Below are positions 8,104 through 18,671 of a stretch of DNA of 64,000 bases, one piece after another. Position 1 is the first letter of the stretch. Each line of letters begins with the position of its first letter. This DNA is from Rhizobium sp. Root1203 (GTDB taxonomy: Bacteria; Pseudomonadota; Alphaproteobacteria; Rhizobiales; Rhizobiaceae), in NCBI RefSeq assembly GCF_001424945.1, contig NZ_LMCW01000012.1, forward strand, positions 292,221 through 356,220, written 5' to 3'. Position numbers and translations under genes: made by a program. Below the pieces are notes generated by a model, which was given only the letters and a program-made list of their open reading frames with translations, was not told the origin of the DNA and did not search any database.

Positions 8104-9366
8104 ATGCAAGCGGCAAGCGGACACGGTGGCAATGTCCTTCCGCCCCAGCCGCCGGGAGACGGTCGCTTCGCCGACAACATCGTGTTCTTTGGCCGAACGC
8201 TTCGAAAGGCCGGGCTGAAGATTGGCCCGGGTGCCATCGCCGATGCGATCGCGGCAGTCGAAATGATCGGCGTCGGTTCGCGAGAGGAATTTCAGGCCGC
8301 GCTCTTTGCCGTCTTCGTGAAACGCCACGAGGACAAGGCTGTTTTCGATGAAGCGTTCCGGCTGTTCTGGCGCTCGCGCAATCTCGTCGAAAAGATGATT
8401 GCACTGATGTCTCCGCGTGCGCCGGATACGCGTGAGAAGGAGAAGGCGAGACCCGGCGAAAGCCGGGCGAGCGATGCGCTTCTCGGTGAGCGGCAGGATA
8501 ATCGGCCGCCGCGCGAAGAGCCTGATGTGGAAATCGATGCGCGCTTCACCATGTCCGGCAGCGAAGTCTTCCGCCGAATGGACTTTGCGCAGATGTCCGC
8601 TCTCGAAATTGCTGCCGCCAAGAAGGCACTCGCCGGATTGCAGCTACCCCTCGACAGGGTTCGCACGCGCCGCTTCAAGCTCTCTCACAGGCATGCCGAC
8701 ATCGATCCCCGTGCGACGATGCGGGCTGCTTTGCGCAACGGCGGCGCGCTGATCCTGCCTCGTTATCGCGAGGTGCGGGAAATCCAGCCGCCATTGGTCG
8801 TGCTTGCCGATATCTCGGGCTCCATGAGCCAATACACACGAATTTTCCTGCACTTCCTGCATGTCCTCACAGAGAAAAGGCGGCATGTTCATACCTTCCT
8901 TTTCGGAACCCGCCTCACCAATGTCAGTCGCCAAATGCGCCACAAGGATCCGGACGAGGCGATGGACGAATGCGCAGCCGCGGTGAAGGATTGGTCGGGT
9001 GGGACACGCATCGGCGAGACACTGAAGGAATTCAATCGCTTGTGGGCGCGCAGAGTGCTGGGGCAGGGCGCCGTGGTCCTTTTGATCACTGACGGTCTGG
9101 AGCGCGAAGGAACGGAATTGCTTTCCATGGAGATGGACCGCCTGCACCGATCCTGCCGGCGGCTCATTTGGCTCAACCCCCTGCTTCGCTTCGATGGCTT
9201 CGAGCCGCGGGCACGCGGTGTTCGTGCCATGCTGCCGCATGTCGACGAGTTCCGTCCGGTTCACAACCTGTCATCTCTCGGCGATCTCGCAGCAGCGCTC
9301 GGCGCGAACCGATCGAGTGCGCACGATCCACGCCGGTACCTTGACATGCTAAAAGGTGGCGCATGA
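8104..9366 (+). CDS. VWA-domain protein, CoxE-like
   Basis: A 420-residue partner of the preceding ATPase, of the CoxE family. The N-terminal half is helical with a charged low-complexity stretch (about 108-140); the C-terminal half is a von Willebrand A domain with an intact metal site, DISGSMS (236-242), and later LITDGLERE. In the Cox system CoxD and CoxE together prepare the CO dehydrogenase active site. The stop overlaps the next gene by 4 bases, so translation is coupled. The family call is strong; the client enzyme is unknown. Confidence 0.85.
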   Translation: MQAASGHGGNVLPPQPPGDGRFADNIVFFGRTLRKAGLKIGPGAIADAIAAVEMIGVGSREEFQAALFAVFVKRHEDKAVFDEAFRLFWRSRNLVEKMIALMSPRAPDTREKEKARPGESRASDALLGERQDNRPPREEPDVEIDARFTMSGSEVFRRMDFAQMSALEIAAAKKALAGLQLPLDRVRTRRFKLSHRHADIDPRATMRAALRNGGALILPRYREVREIQPPLVVLADISGSMSQYTRIFLHFLHVLTEKRRHVHTFLFGTRLTNVSRQMRHKDPDEAMDECAAAVKDWSGGTRIGETLKEFNRLWARRVLGQGAVVLLITDGLEREGTELLSMEMDRLHRSCRRLIWLNPLLRFDGFEPRARGVRAMLPHVDEFRPVHNLSSLGDLAAALGANRSSAHDPRRYLDMLKGGA

Positions 9367-9692
9367 CAGACGATCTCTTGGGCCTCGATCCATTGATGGC
9401 GGCGGAGGCTTGGAAGAAAAGCGGGCGCGATGTGGCGATCGCCACGGTCGTCGAGACCTGGGGGTCGGCGCCACGTCCTGTTGGGAGCCATCTTGTTGTC
9501 GACCGCGACGGCAACTTCGAAGGATCCGTCTCGGGCGGCTGTGTCGAAGGTGCGGTTATCGCCGAGGCGCTTGATGTGATTGCCGATGGCAAGGGAAAAA
9601 TGCTCGAGTTCGGCGTCGCTGACGAGACCGCATGGCGCGTGGGCCTTTCCTGCGGGGGACGAATCCGTGTGTATGTTGAAAGGCTCGACTGA
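9363..9692 (+). CDS. XdhC/CoxI N-terminal domain protein (first half of a split XdhC)
   Basis: A 109-residue protein equal to the N-terminal XdhC_CoxI domain, with the signature TWGSAPRPVGSHL and SVSGGCVEGAVI. XdhC proteins bind molybdenum cofactor, promote its sulfuration and hand it to xanthine dehydrogenase-type enzymes. Here the protein stops after this domain, and the Rossmann half is encoded by the next gene, whose ATG overlaps the stop (TGATG). The division is clean, between domains, and both halves keep good codon use, so this is a two-subunit form and not a broken gene. Confidence 0.85.
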   Translation: MTDDLLGLDPLMAAEAWKKSGRDVAIATVVETWGSAPRPVGSHLVVDRDGNFEGSVSGGCVEGAVIAEALDVIADGKGKMLEFGVADETAWRVGLSCGGRIRVYVERLD

Positions 9693-10395
9693 TGGATGCG
9701 GCCAGTCTTGCACGTCTCAATGAAGCTCGCCGCGACCGCAGGGCCGTTGCGCTGATCACCGATCTCGACGGCGGTCGGGATACGGTTGCATTGGAGGGAG
9801 ACGATCCGGGCACCTCGCTCAAGCTCGCGGTTGAGGCCGCCTTCCGCTCGGGAAAAGCGAATCTCGTCGAGGCGGGAGGACGGAGATACTTCATCAACGT
9901 CCATTTGCCGCCCGCGCATATTGTGATTGTCGGCGCCGTCCACATCAGCCAGGTTCTTGCGAAGATGGCAGCCCTCGCGGGCTTTGACGTTCGGGTCATC
10001 GATCCAAGAACCGCGTTTGCGACGCCGGAACGTTTCGAAGGTGTCGACCTTACCACCGACTGGCCGGTCGACGCACTCGCGGATCGGCCGCTGGACGCCT
10101 ACACGGCGCTTGTCGCTGTCACGCACGATCCGAAGATCGACGATTTGCCGATCGGGGAGGCGTTGCAGGCCGGCTGTTTCTATGTCGGCGCGCTCGGCAG
10201 CCGCAAAACGCATGCTGCGCGCCTTGAGCGGCTCCGCAACCAGCGCATCTCCGAAGGGGCGCTCGACAGGATACATGCGCCCATTGGGCTTGCCATCGGC
10301 GCGGCGAACCCCGCGGAGATCGCCGTCGCCATCCTTGCGGAGATCGTGCAGTCCCTGCGATCGCGGCATCTATCGTCACCATACGGTGACATCAG

Positions 10396-10399
<4 letters not shown>
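9692..10399 (+). CDS. XdhC Rossmann-domain protein (second half of a split XdhC)
   Basis: A 235-residue protein whose C-terminal two-thirds is the XdhC Rossmann fold: PPAHIVIVGAVHISQVLAKM (dinucleotide-type loop), FDVRVIDPRTAFATPERF, and the family hallmark YVGALGSRKTHAARLERL, then HAPIGLAIGAANPAEIAVAI near the end. With the preceding gene it forms a complete XdhC/CoxF-like Mo-cofactor chaperone. It overlaps the preceding stop by one base and the next start by 4 bases. Confidence 0.85.
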
Positions 10400-12030
<1,631 letters not shown>

Positions 12031-12033
12031 CTT

Positions 12034-12351
12034 ATGGACGCGGCAGCAATCGAAGAGATGTTTCAAGGGCTTGGGCCGGTAACGATCAAGCGCATGTTTG
12101 GCGGCAAGGGAATCTATCACCTTGGCCGCATTGTCGCGCTGGAGGTCCGTGGCGAAATGTTGCTGAAGGCCGACGAGAAAAGCGCGCCGGAGTTTTCTGG
12201 CGCCGGTGCATCCCAATGGACCTATAATGGAAAGAAGGGCAATCCCGTGAAGATGCCCTATTGGTCGATACCAGAGGATGCCTATGACGATCCTGACGTC
12301 ATGGCGAAGTGGGTGCGTCTTGCCTACGAAGCGGCGCTAAGAGCCGAATAG
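12034..12351 (+). CDS. TfoX/Sxy N-terminal domain protein
   Basis: A 105-residue protein made only of the TfoX N-terminal domain (VTIKRMFGGKGIYHLGRIVALEVRGEMLLKAD, cut here by ordinary loops, then YWSIPEDAYDDP). TfoX/Sxy activates competence genes in gammaproteobacteria; the short alphaproteobacterial homologues have no assigned function. It starts 3 bases after the previous stop and is the last gene of the rightward Mo-cofactor operon, probably by simple adjacency. Confidence 0.8.
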   Translation: MDAAAIEEMFQGLGPVTIKRMFGGKGIYHLGRIVALEVRGEMLLKADEKSAPEFSGAGASQWTYNGKKGNPVKMPYWSIPEDAYDDPDVMAKWVRLAYEAALRAE

Positions 12352-12358
12352 CTGTTTC

Positions 12359-12781
12359 TCAGGCAAACTGTTCGGCATCGAGATGCGCAATCGCGGCCTG
12401 CGCAAAAGCCGAGAGCGGCTGGGGCAGGTCTCTGCGCGTGAACCAGCCGAAGCTAGAAAGCTTGTCGGGTTCGGTCAACTGCGGCTCGCCCTCAAAGTCT
12501 TGAGCGATGTACAGCAGTGAAATCCAGTGATGCCCGTCTGTCTCGCTGATGAGTTCGGTGGGACCGAGCAACTCGACGCAACCGATTTCGAGGCCGGTTT
12601 CTTCCTCGGCCTCACGCCGGGCCGCCTGTTCGGCCGGCTCCATGTGATCCACCTTGCCGCCCACGATGCTCCAGTGACCGGATTCAGGCGCACGCATCCG
12701 CTTGTAGAGCAGGATCTTTCGATCACGTAAAATCACCAGGCCTACGCCTAGGCCCGGAAAATCAGTACCTGCCTGACCCAT
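12359..12781 (-). CDS. NUDIX hydrolase
   Basis: A 140-residue NUDIX protein. The box is canonical: GKVDHME, seven residues, then REAEEETGL (about 43-64), so the metal-binding glutamates are all present. Such enzymes hydrolyse nucleoside diphosphates linked to other groups. The N-terminus GVGLVILRDRKILLYKR and the C-terminal FGWFTRRDLPQPLS resemble the MutT-like ADP-ribose/ dNTP group, but substrate cannot be read from sequence. It is convergent with the TfoX-like gene (7 bases between stops) and follows the helicase gene on the same strand by 6 bases. Confidence 0.85.
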   Translation of the reverse strand: MGQAGTDFPGLGVGLVILRDRKILLYKRMRAPESGHWSIVGGKVDHMEPAEQAARREAEEETGLEIGCVELLGPTELISETDGHHWISLLYIAQDFEGEPQLTEPDKLSSFGWFTRRDLPQPLSAFAQAAIAHLDAEQFA

Positions 12782-12787
12782 CGCAGA

Positions 12788-14290
12788 TCAGATCTTGGCG
12801 TTGGCCGTGATCAGCATGAAAGCGGGGATTTCATCGCCGAAACCAACCGGCGTCGGGCCGTCGTCGTGATCGCGGTAGCGACGGCGTTCGCGGTTGTCGT
12901 CGTTCGCCGGGTATGGCCGAGTGTTGCGCGCATTGTTGTGCGGCTTGTTGTGGTCTGCTGCTTTGCGCTCTTGCTTCACGCTTTCGGCCTTTGCTGGTGC
13001 TGCGACGGCTACTTCGATCGTCCCGACGTCATTATGCTCGACGGCGATATCAGATTTATGACCCGTGCGGCTCTTGCCCCGGCCACGGTCCTTATCCCGC
13101 TCACGACCCTTGCGGCGGGAGCGATCGTCATCGCGGCTGGGTTCAGCCGGCGGCAACGCGGAAAGATCGCCATTGTGCCATTCGACCTTCTCGCCGATCA
13201 ATTTTTCAATCGCGTCGACATGTTTCTGGTCGTGGCGGGTGACGATGGTGAAAGCAGCGCCGGAACGGCCTGCGCGGCCTGTACGGCCGATGCGATGCAC
13301 GTAATCCTCAGCGTGGATCGGTACATCGAAGTTGAAGACGTGGCTCACGTCGGGAATATCGAGACCACGGGCGGCTACGTCGGAAGCCACCAGAAGCTGG
13401 AGCTGACCGTCGCGGAAGCTCTGCAGCATCGTCGTTCGCGAACGTTGATCCATGTCGCCGTGCAGAGCGCCGACGGAAAAACCGTGGCGTTCCAGCGAGC
13501 GGAACAAGTCGGCGACATCCTTCTTGCGATTGCAGAAGATGATTGCGTTCTTCAGCTCTTCCTGAGCCCGGACGAGGTCGCGCAGAACGGCGCGCTTCTC
13601 ATAATCCTTGCCATGGGAGGCAATAAAACGCTGGGTGATGTTGGTCGCCGCCGACGCTGGCTTGGCGACTTCGATGCGCTCCGGGTTTTGCAGAAAGCGA
13701 TCGGCCAGCTTCTGGATTTCCGGCGGCATCGTTGCCGAGAAGAACAGCGTCTGGCGCGTGAACGGGATCATCTTTGCGATGCGCTCGATATCGGGAATGA
13801 AACCCATGTCGAGCATGCGATCGGCTTCGTCGATGACGAGAATTTCGACACCGCTCATCAGCAACTTGCCGCGCTCGAAATGATCGAGCAGGCGGCCGGG
13901 CGTGCAGATAAGAACATCGGCACCGCGCTCGAGCTTGCGATCCTGATCTTCAAACGATACGCCGCCGATCAGCAGCGCAACGTTGAGACGGTGGTTCTTG
14001 CCGTATTTCTCGAAGTTCTCCGCGACCTGCGCGGCAAGTTCGCGCGTCGGCTCCAGGATGAGGGTGCGCGGCATACGAGCGCGAGCACGGCCCTTTTCCA
14101 GAAGCGACAGCATCGGCAGCACGAATGAAGCGGTTTTGCCTGTGCCCGTCTGTGCAATGCCGCAGATGTCGCGGCGCTGAAGCGCAAACGGAATCGCACC
14201 AGCCTGGATAGGGGTTGGCACCGTGTAGCCCGCGTCGGTGACAGCGGAAAGCACTTTTTGGCTTAGGCCAAGATCAGCAAATGTCGTCAA
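12788..14290 (-). CDS. DEAD-box RNA helicase, RhlE type
   Basis: A 500-residue ATP-dependent RNA helicase, likely in ribosome assembly or cold adaptation. Motifs in order: the Q motif region (TPIQAGAIPFALQRRD), AQTGTGKT, PTRELA, VLIDEAD-type VIDEADRMLDMGF, SAT (FFSATMPPE), and the C-terminal HRIGRTGRAGRSG. The tail from about 375 is highly charged (DRSRRKGRERDKDRGRGKSR), typical for RNA-binding extensions. The start is a TTG at 14290 giving MTTFADLGLSQK, the family N-terminus; a longer frame begins at another TTG (14377). The leader of nearly 300 bases before the next gene would suit cold-shock control. Confidence 0.9.
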   Translation of the reverse strand: MTTFADLGLSQKVLSAVTDAGYTVPTPIQAGAIPFALQRRDICGIAQTGTGKTASFVLPMLSLLEKGRARARMPRTLILEPTRELAAQVAENFEKYGKNHRLNVALLIGGVSFEDQDRKLERGADVLICTPGRLLDHFERGKLLMSGVEILVIDEADRMLDMGFIPDIERIAKMIPFTRQTLFFSATMPPEIQKLADRFLQNPERIEVAKPASAATNITQRFIASHGKDYEKRAVLRDLVRAQEELKNAIIFCNRKKDVADLFRSLERHGFSVGALHGDMDQRSRTTMLQSFRDGQLQLLVASDVAARGLDIPDVSHVFNFDVPIHAEDYVHRIGRTGRAGRSGAAFTIVTRHDQKHVDAIEKLIGEKVEWHNGDLSALPPAEPSRDDDRSRRKGRERDKDRGRGKSRTGHKSDIAVEHNDVGTIEVAVAAPAKAESVKQERKAADHNKPHNNARNTRPYPANDDNRERRRYRDHDDGPTPVGFGDEIPAFMLITANAKI

Positions 14291-14577
14291 AGGGAAAACT
14301 GTTTCCGTTCCGGTTCGGCCGGACTCACGTTGAGTCGGCGTGATTGCATGCCGCAATGCAGCGCGACATAGGCCCAAATGGCCGGGAAGTCAAGGAATAG
14401 GCTGCTGCGACTGATGTAGAGGTAAAGGCGTGGTTAGTACAATTAATTATATTTAAGGGTCACCCTGCAGGATCGCGTTCACTGTGTCTTGAACGCTTAC
14501 CATAACGCAAGAAGCTCCTCAATCTTCAACGTCGCGGTTCGTCGGACTCGACAGGCTTTTAAAGTACCGCTGCCCGG

Positions 14578-15000
14578 CTAGAACCAGACATCGGCGACCA
14601 CGCGCTCATCCGGCGGGAGGTCTTCGAAACTGTGGAGGCCGTCGAAGCGCTGCAGCCGAATTCCCGCCACGTCAGCAGGTTCAGCAAGACGAAGGTTGAC
14701 TGCTATCCGCGTTAGGCCTCTATCGTTCGGTCTCAAGGCGCGCCAACTCACAAGGTTGCCACAGAGCCTGTAGAAATTGAAGGAAATCTTCCGCGAGCCA
14801 CAGATGTAGACGGTCAGGGCACTGCTCGGGTCTTCTACGTGGACGTCATCGCCGTCATAGCCATAAGCCCAGAGCACGCCATAACGGCGGCAAACTGTGC
14901 AGTTGCAGATCGTCGCATCCGGAATTGCCCCTCGAAACTCCCAGTGTACCGCCCCACAATGACAGGAGCCGCGGGTTGTCTTAAGTGGTTTTTGCTCCAT
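14578..15000 (-). CDS. GFA-family (glutathione-dependent formaldehyde-activating-like) protein missing one zinc cysteine
   Basis: A 140-residue Mss4-like GFA-domain protein. It has the two N-terminal cysteines (CHC, Cys13 and Cys15) and the CNCTVC cluster (Cys32, 34, 37). The third site, normally FCxxCG, reads FYRLCG: Tyr77 stands where a cysteine is expected and only Cys80 remains. In Gfa the first and third clusters hold a structural zinc, so this protein would have three ligands. Many GFA-domain proteins do not act on formaldehyde, and the authentic Gfa of this genome is probably the one at 50475. Function unknown. Confidence 0.75.
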   Translation of the reverse strand: MEQKPLKTTRGSCHCGAVHWEFRGAIPDATICNCTVCRRYGVLWAYGYDGDDVHVEDPSSALTVYICGSRKISFNFYRLCGNLVSWRALRPNDRGLTRIAVNLRLAEPADVAGIRLQRFDGLHSFEDLPPDERVVADVWF

Positions 15001-15033
15001 TCGGACTGCTCCGATCGGTCCGCTGACATTCGT

Positions 15034-15513
15034 TCACCGCAGGCGACACAAGCGCGACAATTGTGATTGCGCCCAGTCGCGCGCGAGGCCCCGGGTATCC
15101 GAAAGCCCAGACAACAGGCTACCTAACTCGCCGCCGATTTCAATATCGGCGTCGGTTATCCTGCATGCGCCGATATCAACGGATGCGGTGGCAACAACTT
15201 CGCTTTCGATGGACGGCGTTTGAAAAAGTGCATCCGGGCCGGTTTCGCAGCTTACCAGAGCCGTTGCCCTGATCGACGAGAGGCCGTTGCCGTTCGAACA
15301 AACGTCGGCCGACAAGACCTTGAAGCTGCTTGTGTGATTTGGTCCCATTGGCAGTTGCTCGCACAGTTGGGCGGAAGCCATTGCGCGCGCGATACCGGGC
15401 CACTCCGGGCTTCCTGTCGCCGATCTGCAAGCTGCCCAAGCGGGGCCCAGCGACATAGCGAAAAGGCCGGCGGAAACACAGGCCGCTTTGCATAACGTCT
15501 CGCCAGGCTTCAT
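15034..15513 (-). CDS. Hypothetical secreted protein
   Basis: A 159-residue protein with a signal peptide (MKPGETLCKAACVSAGLFAM, hydrophobic core, cleavage likely after AWA). The mature part holds several cysteines that could form disulfides, and small polar residues; it begins ACRSATGSPEWPG and ends SQLSRLCRLR. No family is recognised. The start at ATG 15513 is set by an excellent ribosome site (GGGAGGTGA); the longer frame upstream has none. It is divergent from the ABC export cassette, with a nested dyad in the shared upstream region, so common control is possible. Confidence 0.6.
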   Translation of the reverse strand: MKPGETLCKAACVSAGLFAMSLGPAWAACRSATGSPEWPGIARAMASAQLCEQLPMGPNHTSSFKVLSADVCSNGNGLSSIRATALVSCETGPDALFQTPSIESEVVATASVDIGACRITDADIEIGGELGSLLSGLSDTRGLARDWAQSQLSRLCRLR

Positions 15514-15590
15514 GTTCACCTCCCGGATATTCCGCCCCACGCCAGGATAAGACCTCTGATTCCCGAGTTTTTGATGGCAGCTGTCGAGGT

Positions 15591-15627
15591 ATCGCGGTGA
15601 GGAGACCAAAAGGTCCTAAATCGCGAT
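15591..15627. promoter_or_regulatory. Nested dyad between a secreted-protein gene and an export cassette
   Basis: Two inverted repeats share one centre at about 15609: outer arms ATCGCG (15591-15596) and CGCGAT (15622-15627), inner arms GACC (15604-15607) and GGTC (15612-15615) around AAAA. It sits 77 bases upstream of one divergent start and 61 of the other, a natural place for a repressor operator. Confidence 0.4.
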
Positions 15628-15688
15628 CTGATACGGACCGGAATGCGTTTCAGGTCTCGTAAGATCTTCAGTCGGCCATGTTGCCGGG

Positions 15689-16816
15689 ATGAACACCTCC
15701 ATCGAACACCACCGCAGACTTGCCGAGACACTCAAGTCGCTGTCGCTTGAGTCCGTCACCACTGACGTCCAACCGCCGAAGCGAGGTCTGCGGCGTCTCT
15801 TCCTTGTCGGAGGTCTTCCCGTGCTGACGCTAGCCGCCGGTTTGGCCGTCATCCTCACGCAACCGGCATCGGTGCGCCGTATCAACACCGCGGCGCGTAC
15901 CCTGCCAGCGTGGGCGGGAACTATGTCCGACGACGAGATCGCGGCCCCGCTGCAAGCTGCGAGTACGCCGCAGGATGTACGCGACTTGGAACGATCCGCC
16001 TCTCACAATCGTGTACCGGCCGCCGACGAAGTTACCGGCTCCGGCTTCGTGATCGCGCCGCGCATGTCGACGGTCTTTTCGAAATATGCGGGCAGGATCA
16101 TGCAGATCGCGGTGGAGTTGGGCGATTCAGTTGAGGCTGGCCAAATTCTTATAAGGCTCGATGACGCCCAGGCTCACTTCGCGCTCGAGCAAGCCTGGGC
16201 CTCAAAGGTAGCGGCGAACCTGTTGCTTGCAGCCCGCACCATCGATCACGCGCAAGCCCGCTCTTCCCTGATCCGTACCGAAACGCTGGCTGCCCGTAAC
16301 GCGGCATCTCGCCAGCAGCTCGAAGAAGCGCGAACCGTTGCCGATCGGGCATCGAATGCCGTCGCGCAAGCCAAGCAGGATCTTGCCAACGCAGGCCTCG
16401 CTGTTCGCATCGCGGATGAACCCGTTGCGGAACTGACAATACGCGCGCCGTTTGCAGGGATCGTGACGCGTCTCGACGCCCATGTCGGCGACACTGTCCT
16501 CGCGCGCGTCGACAGCGTCCGCGAGAGCCAGAGTCTGATCACGATCACCGATACGAAACATCTGGTGATCGACGCCGACATCGCTGAAACAAACATCGCG
16601 TCGCTCCGGCCCGGGCTGCACGGCGAAGCCGTGCTCGATGCCTTTCCAGACCATCCCTTCAGTATCCAGATTGTCCGCCTCGCGCCTATCGCCTCCACCG
16701 AGAAGGGCACCATCACACTCCGCCTTTCCCTGATCAATCCGCCCACCGGCATTCGGCCGAACATGGCCGCCCGTATTCTCATTCCGCTCAACAACGCTGG
16801 AGGCACTCCTCAATGA
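15689..16816 (+). CDS. Periplasmic adaptor (membrane fusion protein) of an ABC exporter, MacA/DevB-like
   Basis: A 375-residue HlyD-family adaptor. A 40-residue cytoplasmic head and a membrane anchor (LFLVGGLPVLTLAAGLAVIL, about 35-54) are followed by a split lipoyl/barrel domain (VELGDSVEAGQILIRLDD about 135-150), a helical hairpin (about 160-250) and a second half-barrel ending LTIRAPFAGIVTRLDAHVGD. Such adaptors link an inner-membrane ABC pump to an outer-membrane channel. It overlaps the ATPase gene by 4 bases. No TolC-type gene is in the window. Confidence 0.85.
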   Translation: MNTSIEHHRRLAETLKSLSLESVTTDVQPPKRGLRRLFLVGGLPVLTLAAGLAVILTQPASVRRINTAARTLPAWAGTMSDDEIAAPLQAASTPQDVRDLERSASHNRVPAADEVTGSGFVIAPRMSTVFSKYAGRIMQIAVELGDSVEAGQILIRLDDAQAHFALEQAWASKVAANLLLAARTIDHAQARSSLIRTETLAARNAASRQQLEEARTVADRASNAVAQAKQDLANAGLAVRIADEPVAELTIRAPFAGIVTRLDAHVGDTVLARVDSVRESQSLITITDTKHLVIDADIAETNIASLRPGLHGEAVLDAFPDHPFSIQIVRLAPIASTEKGTITLRLSLINPPTGIRPNMAARILIPLNNAGGTPQ

Positions 16817-17523
16817 CGCAGCTTTTCGGCCAGCAACCCCATATCATGCTCAGCGGGGTGCAGAAGGGATACCGTTTCAGCGGGGAGGCGATCCCGATTT
16901 TCTCCGGTCTCGACCTCACCATCCCACGAGGTGATTTCGTCGCCATCATGGGACCGTCAGGCTCGGGAAAATCTACCCTGCTCAATATGCTGGCGGGGAT
17001 CGACCGGCTAGATTCCGGCACCCTGTGCATCGGTGCCAGCCGTCTCGACCAGATGGACGAAGCTGCGCGCTCGTCGTGGCGGGCGCATCACATGGGTATG
17101 ATCTTCCAGTTCTACAATCTGCTGCCGATGCTAACCGCCGAGGAGAATGTCGAGCTGCCACTGCTGCTGAAACCTTTGTCGAGGAAGGAGCGGCGCGTCC
17201 GTGTCGAGAAGGTTCTCGATCTGGTCGGGCTCGGCGCTCGCGCAAAGCAATATCCGGCGCTGATGTCCGGCGGCCAGCAGCAGCGCGTCGGCATCGCCCG
17301 CGCCATCGTCTCCGATCCGGACCTCCTGCTTTGCGACGAGCCGACCGGCGACCTCGATCGGAAGTCGGCGGACGAAGTGCTGGACATGCTGCGCTTCCTC
17401 AATCGGGAGCTGGAAAAGACCATCGTAATGGTGACGCATGATCCGCAGGCGGCTCTCTTTGCCAGGCGCACGCTGCATCTCGACAAGGGTAATTTCGTCG
17501 AAGAGAAGAGAGCTGCGCTATGA
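16813..17523 (+). CDS. ABC transporter ATP-binding protein, MacB/LolD type
   Basis: A 236-residue ATPase of the MacB/LolD/FtsE class that works with FtsX-type permeases. Walker A GPSGSGKST (about 51-59), Q-loop FQFYNLLP, signature LMSGGQQQRVGIARAI, Walker B LLLCDEPTGDLD and the switch histidine in MVTHDP are all intact. Coupled by 4-base overlaps to the adaptor before and the permease after, so it is the motor of this four-gene cassette. Substrate unknown. Confidence 0.9.
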   Translation: MTQLFGQQPHIMLSGVQKGYRFSGEAIPIFSGLDLTIPRGDFVAIMGPSGSGKSTLLNMLAGIDRLDSGTLCIGASRLDQMDEAARSSWRAHHMGMIFQFYNLLPMLTAEENVELPLLLKPLSRKERRVRVEKVLDLVGLGARAKQYPALMSGGQQQRVGIARAIVSDPDLLLCDEPTGDLDRKSADEVLDMLRFLNRELEKTIVMVTHDPQAALFARRTLHLDKGNFVEEKRAAL

Positions 17524-18665
17524 CCTTCTTCGATCTGGCCCGAAAGAACGCATGGCGAAAGCCGCTAAGGACAGTGCTTCTCGTCGTCTGCATCGCCGTC
17601 GCCTTCCTGGTCTACGGCCTGACCGCCAGCTTTATGAATGGCTCGCAAAGCGCCTCCGCCGCCAGCGACAATATATTAGGCGTCATGAGCGCGGCGGGGC
17701 GGAGCCAACCTCTGCCCATGGCGTCCATCTCCCGGATCGCTGCCGACCCCGATGTTGCGGCGGTCGGCTACATGACACGCATGCGCGGTTTCGTAGGCGT
17801 TGAGAAAAATGTCGTTGCCATCAGTGCAGCCGATCCCATGCTTCTGATGGCTGTGAATGGCAAGGGCCTCGGGCTGACGCCCGACAACATCGACGCGATC
17901 AGTCAGGGGCGAGACAGGGTGCTGGTCGGCCGTGCGCTGGCCGAAGCGCAAGGATGGACGATCGGCCAACGCATCTCGGTCACAGCCTTCGACACGGCGA
18001 AACAAAGCGGCGGTGGTCGCGAGTGGCGCTTCGAGATCGCCGGTATATTCGAAGGCGAGAACGCCTCCTCCGATACCTACTTCGTGATCGCCCGCTACGA
18101 CTACGTGAATGCTGCGCGGGCGAGGGGCAAGGACACGGTGGATGCCTTCATCGTTCGACCCCGTGAAGGAATGTCGCCGGGGGAGCTCGCCGCCCGCATC
18201 GATTCACTGTTTGCCAATTCCGCCGCACCGACCCGCACCCAGTCTGAAAAGCAGTTTCTCGAAGCCTTCCTGCGCCAATATGCGGATGTCCGTCTTATTG
18301 TTAACCTCGTAGTGGGTGCGGCCTTTGTCACCCTGCTGATGATCGTCGTTAATACCCTTGTCTTCGCGGTGCGCGAACGCACATTCGAGATCGGCGTTCT
18401 GAAGACTCTCGGTTTCTCCGGCCAACGGATCATGGCCCTGATCATATGTGAGGCTCTGCTTGTATTCGCCGTCGGCGGCAGCTTCGGCCTTGGCCTGGCA
18501 AAGTTCGCGACGGTGCTTGCCGGGCCGGCCCTCGGTCTGGTTTTCTCCCCATTAATCCTGGCCAAGGCATTGGCTATCGTCGCAGTCCTCACGCTGACGA
18601 CCGGCGCGCTGCCGGCCTACATTGCGATGCGAGGCTCCATCATCAAAGCTCTCAGAACGAGGTAG
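17520..18665 (+). CDS. FtsX-type ABC permease, first of two
   Basis: A 381-residue permease with the MacB/FtsX topology: one N-terminal helix (about 18-38), a large periplasmic domain (about 40-255), then three helices (about 265-290, 310-340, 345-370). FtsX-domain features include FVTLLMIVVNTLVFAVRERTFE followed by IGVLKTLGFSGQRI, the coupling segment. It is separated by 6 bases from a second, divergent permease, so the pump is probably a heterodimer, unlike homodimeric MacB. Confidence 0.85.
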   Translation: MTFFDLARKNAWRKPLRTVLLVVCIAVAFLVYGLTASFMNGSQSASAASDNILGVMSAAGRSQPLPMASISRIAADPDVAAVGYMTRMRGFVGVEKNVVAISAADPMLLMAVNGKGLGLTPDNIDAISQGRDRVLVGRALAEAQGWTIGQRISVTAFDTAKQSGGGREWRFEIAGIFEGENASSDTYFVIARYDYVNAARARGKDTVDAFIVRPREGMSPGELAARIDSLFANSAAPTRTQSEKQFLEAFLRQYADVRLIVNLVVGAAFVTLLMIVVNTLVFAVRERTFEIGVLKTLGFSGQRIMALIICEALLVFAVGGSFGLGLAKFATVLAGPALGLVFSPLILAKALAIVAVLTLTTGALPAYIAMRGSIIKALRTR

Positions 18666-18671
18666 CTCTTC

